Origin: Chaetoceros tenuissimus
Taxonomy: Eukaryota; Bacillariophyta; Thalassiosirophyceae; Chaetocerotales; Chaetocerotaceae
DNA: 64,000 nucleotides
Direction: 5' to 3'
NCBI GenBank assembly: GCA_021927905.1
Contig: BLLK01000022.1
Coordinates: forward strand, 2,790,001-2,854,000
Shown: positions 61,231 through 64,000 of the stretch, piece after piece
How positions within the stretch are numbered: the first letter of the stretch is position 1
Layout: every line of letters begins with the position of its first letter
Notes under the pieces: generated by a model
What the model saw: the letters and a program-made list of their open reading frames with translations, nothing else
Databases searched by the model: none
Told to the model about the DNA's origin: nothing
Translations under genes and position numbers: made by a program

Positions 61231-61930
61231 GGTGAATGTTGAGAAAGTTGGCTGCTGAAATTTATGACCAAGGACAGAGATCTTGAAATATTCCTGGACT
61301 AAATCAGTCCATATTATTCACCACGATATCTAGATTGAGAAGACTTCAAGGATTGTTCTGGACCAATGATGATATTCAGTCCAAATAATTCTTTTCGTCA
61401 CGGTATCCTCAACGAGAGATATGTCCTTATCGAAGACACGCTTCAAGATGATACAGAATTCTGATGTTACTATTTATCTCTACTTTTCTCCGCCTAAATC
61501 GACCCCTCTCCTCTCAACCAGATCTTTGAAGCTTCTTCCCTACTCCGGTCTTTTCTCATCCCTTCCTTTTCATGGAATATTTCCCTTCTTCCTTGGTTCA
61601 GTCTTCCCTTTCCAAGCAAACCCCAATTTGTTCAGTTTCTCGAATGTAGCTTTTGTCATTCTTGATGACCACTCTATCTCTGCCTTCCCAGATATGAAGA
61701 AGAAGGACCCATCAGGAGAGGGAAGAAGGAGGATCTAAATAGGAATATTCTGTACAGCCAAAGAAGAGATTGATTTGATTTTGATTCAAATTATAGGAAC
61801 TATTTCCACTCTATTTCCCCTTTTATGATTTACCATATTGTTGTATTTCCAACTCTCATATTTTTTTACTTTGTATTCGTATATGTAAAGATTCTAATCT
61901 TTGGACCGTTTTCCCTTTTTCTTTCGTCCT
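61231..61930. other. Intergenic region with HA-repeat relic
   Basis: This 700-bp stretch lies between two minus-strand genes. Apart from the HA relic listed separately (about 61600-61690), it is pyrimidine-rich on the plus strand with no coding signal. The promoter of the KCTD-type gene should be near 61240-61400. Confidence 0.35.
61600..61692 (-). pseudogene. Detached half of a helicase-associated (HA) repeat
   Basis: Minus-strand translation gives GKAEIEWSSRMTKATFEKLN followed by KLGFAWKGK, closely matching the second half of the HA repeats in the gene ending at 61931 (for example GKTEIEW...MTKARFEKLDKLGFDW). It lies about 240 bp beyond that gene's stop, lacks the first half of the domain and soon meets a stop. 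It looks like a leftover from a once longer repeat array. Confidence 0.72.
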
Positions 61931-64000
61931 TTATATCACTTTCCAAACAAACCCCAATTCGTTCAGTTTCTCGATTCTATCTTTTGTCAAGCCCGTCTCT
62001 GACTCCCCATTTCCTTTTTCTTGAAGCTTCTTATACAATACCCGTTGGTTACTCACCCAATTTGCTAATTTTGGATTTTCAGGAAAACCCTGAGGGACAC
62101 AACAGTGACCGTATTCCTTCTTATATGCAACTAAGGCATTGTAGTTCTTTTCCCAAGTGGCTTCCTTAACAAACCAAACAAACCCCAATTTGTTCAGTTT
62201 CTCGAATCTAGCTTTTGTCAATTTTTTTGATGGCCACTCTGGCTCTGTCTTCCCAGGTTTGATGCTTTCTTGAAGCTCCATATACAATGTCCGTTGATTA
62301 GCCATCCAACTCCCGAGGAGCGTTTCGTTCTTTTTATATTTCCTAGGGACAAGACAATGACCGTATTCCTCCTTGTATACAACTAAGGCATTGTAGTTCA
62401 TCTCCCAAGAGGTATTATCGGGATCCCAATCAAACCCCAATTTGTCCAGTTTCTCGAATCTAGCTTTTGTCATACTTGGTGACCACTCTATCTCTGTCTT
62501 CCCATTTACAATGCTTTTTCGAAGCTTTTTATACATTTTCCGTTGCGCAGGCACCCAATCCCCTAAATTTGGAAACCCTCTAGGGACAAGACAGTCACCG
62601 TGTTCCTTCTTATATGCAACCAAGGCATCATAGCGCTTCTCCCATTTTGCATTGTACATCTCTATTCGCAAGTCAGTCAGTTCTCTATTACTCTCACTAA
62701 TTTTCATCTTCTTTGCGACCACCATTCCAGTTTCTTCCGAGAATGCTTCTTCTTCCATCTTTCGCTTGCGAATGGCCGCTCTTTTCATATGATGGCGTTC
62801 ACGAATACGATCACTAATGATCTTCTTGGCCTCTGGAGATAGCTTCCTAATGATTGCAAAGTTTGATAGTAACTGTTGCAAAATGGTCATACCGGTCTTG
62901 CTCTTATGGCATAACATGACAGTAACCTCCTCTTCACTATAAGAACCACCCTTTTCTTTTCGTGCTACACTATGAACCTCGCCCTCTACCATGTTTGAAA
63001 AACTGTCAAAGTGCTTATCCAAAGAAAAACTATTTTTCTGAGCGTAACAGAGATGAGGAGTCTTGACTGGTTGAATATTGCGTAACGGCTTCTCCTCTGA
63101 GAAAATAGTAATGATTTCACTAGAATTGACAAAGATATCGTCCGCATTCTTGGAGGAAAAATCATGAATTTCATCAAAGTCCATAACCTTGACGTACTCT
63201 CGAAAGACAGTCTTATGAACTAGGCGGGTTTCGTCGTTGAGTTGAGCAATGAGTGAATCCATATTGTCATAGAGTCTATAGAGAAAGGCATTCTCCTTAT
63301 CTTCCCTGGCATATTTCTTGATATCTTTTTTGATTTCAGCTGCCAATGACACGCAATTGAAAACAAGTAAAGCATAGCACTGTTCAGTATACATGAAACC
63401 AAGACTATTACCCTTCAGGGCTTGTTCCTCTGACGAAACAAACAAGTTATTACATGCTTGATTGTATGCTCTACAATTGAGATCAGTCAGAGTGCCTTCT
63501 TTAGAATCAAATGTTCCAATGCGCAAGCAATTCCATGTATTTCCAAGTACTCCTTTGAACTGAGGTGGTAGGAATCCGTGGTCCCAGTATAGTTTATTGG
63601 CGGCCTTGACGCACTCTGGAATCAACAATACTTGTTTGGTGACTGGGTCGAGTTTTTCATTCTTGGTCCAGAAGTCAAATACTTCTTTTGCAAGCGGTTG
63701 TGAACCCTCGAAGGCCTGAAAAGTTCCTTGATCCTTTCTTTGCTCAGGAGTGAGATTCTTGAATTCCCAATTCGGATTGCCTTCAATATATGCAATGACT
63801 TGACAAATACGCCCAATTAAACCATCTCTTTTTGATTGGACCGGATCCGCAGCAAGCTTCTCCTTTAGCGCCTCAAGCTCTTTCTCTAGCGCCTCAATGG
63901 TAGCTTGAGCATCTTCTAGTTGCACTCCTAACTTCAAATTGTTATCCGCAAAATGTTTGCATGTTTGGAAATAATTCTTGGATTTCTGCTCAAAATCAGC
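61931..64000 (-). CDS. Helicase-associated (HA) repeat protein, 5' end outside window
   Basis: The frame is open to the right edge, so at least 689 residues are present and the true start is beyond the window. The N-terminal part is a coiled coil (LEDAQATIEALEKELEALKE) followed by an unassigned globular region of about 350 residues. Basic NLS-like clusters (KRAAIRKRKMEEE; KKMKIS) precede three tandem HA domains, about 62430-62660, 62180-62430 and 61931-62170. Each has the pattern W...Y.AL..YK.E.G.C.VP..., W...QR..Y, then F.KL..LGF.W, for example YNALVVYKEEYGHCLVPR. HA domains are thought to bind nucleic acid and are greatly expanded in diatoms. No helicase core is visible here. Repeats 2 and 3 are the most similar. 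Confidence 0.85.
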   Translation of the reverse strand, partial: ADFEQKSKNYFQTCKHFADNNLKLGVQLEDAQATIEALEKELEALKEKLAADPVQSKRDGLIGRICQVIAYIEGNPNWEFKNLTPEQRKDQGTFQAFEGSQPLAKEVFDFWTKNEKLDPVTKQVLLIPECVKAANKLYWDHGFLPPQFKGVLGNTWNCLRIGTFDSKEGTLTDLNCRAYNQACNNLFVSSEEQALKGNSLGFMYTEQCYALLVFNCVSLAAEIKKDIKKYAREDKENAFLYRLYDNMDSLIAQLNDETRLVHKTVFREYVKVMDFDEIHDFSSKNADDIFVNSSEIITIFSEEKPLRNIQPVKTPHLCYAQKNSFSLDKHFDSFSNMVEGEVHSVARKEKGGSYSEEEVTVMLCHKSKTGMTILQQLLSNFAIIRKLSPEAKKIISDRIRERHHMKRAAIRKRKMEEEAFSEETGMVVAKKMKISESNRELTDLRIEMYNAKWEKRYDALVAYKKEHGDCLVPRGFPNLGDWVPAQRKMYKKLRKSIVNGKTEIEWSPSMTKARFEKLDKLGFDWDPDNTSWEMNYNALVVYKEEYGHCLVPRKYKKNETLLGSWMANQRTLYMELQESIKPGKTEPEWPSKKLTKARFEKLNKLGFVWFVKEATWEKNYNALVAYKKEYGHCCVPQGFPENPKLANWVSNQRVLYKKLQEKGNGESETGLTKDRIEKLNELGFVWKVI

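Noticed and set aside
61931-61937. A splice donor (GTGATA) at the end of the third HA repeat joining to the downstream HA relic
   Set aside because: No pyrimidine-rich AG acceptor lies at the right phase before the relic, and the relic repeats the half-domain already present, so joining would duplicate it.
1-64000. A linked gene cluster or defence-type system
   Set aside because: Neighbouring genes have unrelated household, plastid or secretory roles on mixed strands; no shared domain set, CRISPR array, toxin-antitoxin pair or mobile-element ends were seen.

Overview
The window looks like nuclear DNA of a diatom, an AT-rich and compact one. Evidence: mixed-strand genes about 1.5 kb apart; short GT-AG introns (50-150 nt) with clear GTAAGT-type donors; many N-terminal signal peptides ending in A-F motifs such as ASAF, TSAF, SSAF or TQAF, the cleavage signature of bipartite plastid presequences in algae with secondary plastids; an AP2-domain protein; helicase-associated (HA) repeat proteins; Pro-Thr rich diatom-type linkers; and cytosolic uS19 and tRNA-Trp. 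A dynein heavy-chain tail of axonemal type hints at a centric lineage with flagellate gametes. That placement is inference. No CRISPR, rRNA, virus-like or intact transposable element was recognised.

Layout. 0-12 kb: MFS transporter, DUF1995 plastid protein, AP2 regulator, plastid RuvX/YqgF nuclease-like protein, 7TM receptor-like protein, armadillo-type protein with a probable 15-nt microexon. 12-20 kb: a nine-exon C2/multipass membrane protein, a tiny plastid membrane protein, an RRM-methyltransferase fusion and ribosomal protein uS19 (RPS15). 20-34 kb: ALG9 mannosyltransferase, plastid cyclophilin, a membrane protein with a PT-rich linker, a KOW/SH3-like small protein, PIG-Z/SMP3-type mannosyltransferase, an AFG2-type double AAA ATPase and a secreted GH18 protein. 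34-49 kb: an SGNH-like type II membrane protein, an RS-rich protein, two RING-H2 membrane proteins, tRNA-Trp, an alpha/beta hydrolase, two neighbouring plastid proteins sharing a core, a degenerate DHHC protein, a PhyH-type dioxygenase fused to a beta-barrel tail, and a three-zinc-finger protein. 49-64 kb: a giant chorein/VPS13-like protein with a Gln-rich tail, a tail-only dynein heavy chain, a decayed EF-hand gene, a KCTD/BTB protein and a partial HA-repeat protein.

The genes are not an operon or a single system. Themes recur: five to eight plastid-directed products, two GT22 ER mannosyltransferases (N-glycan and GPI assembly), two membrane RING ligases. The most unusual items are the motor-less dynein heavy chain, the DHHC-like protein that has lost its zinc cysteines and the DHHC cysteine position, the repeated YKFGD-type motif at the end of the chorein-like protein, two stop-free introns whose length is a multiple of three, and a G-run/ATTTT motif upstream of six plus-strand genes. 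Exon coordinates were worked out by eye from GT-AG sites and checked only for reading-frame closure.
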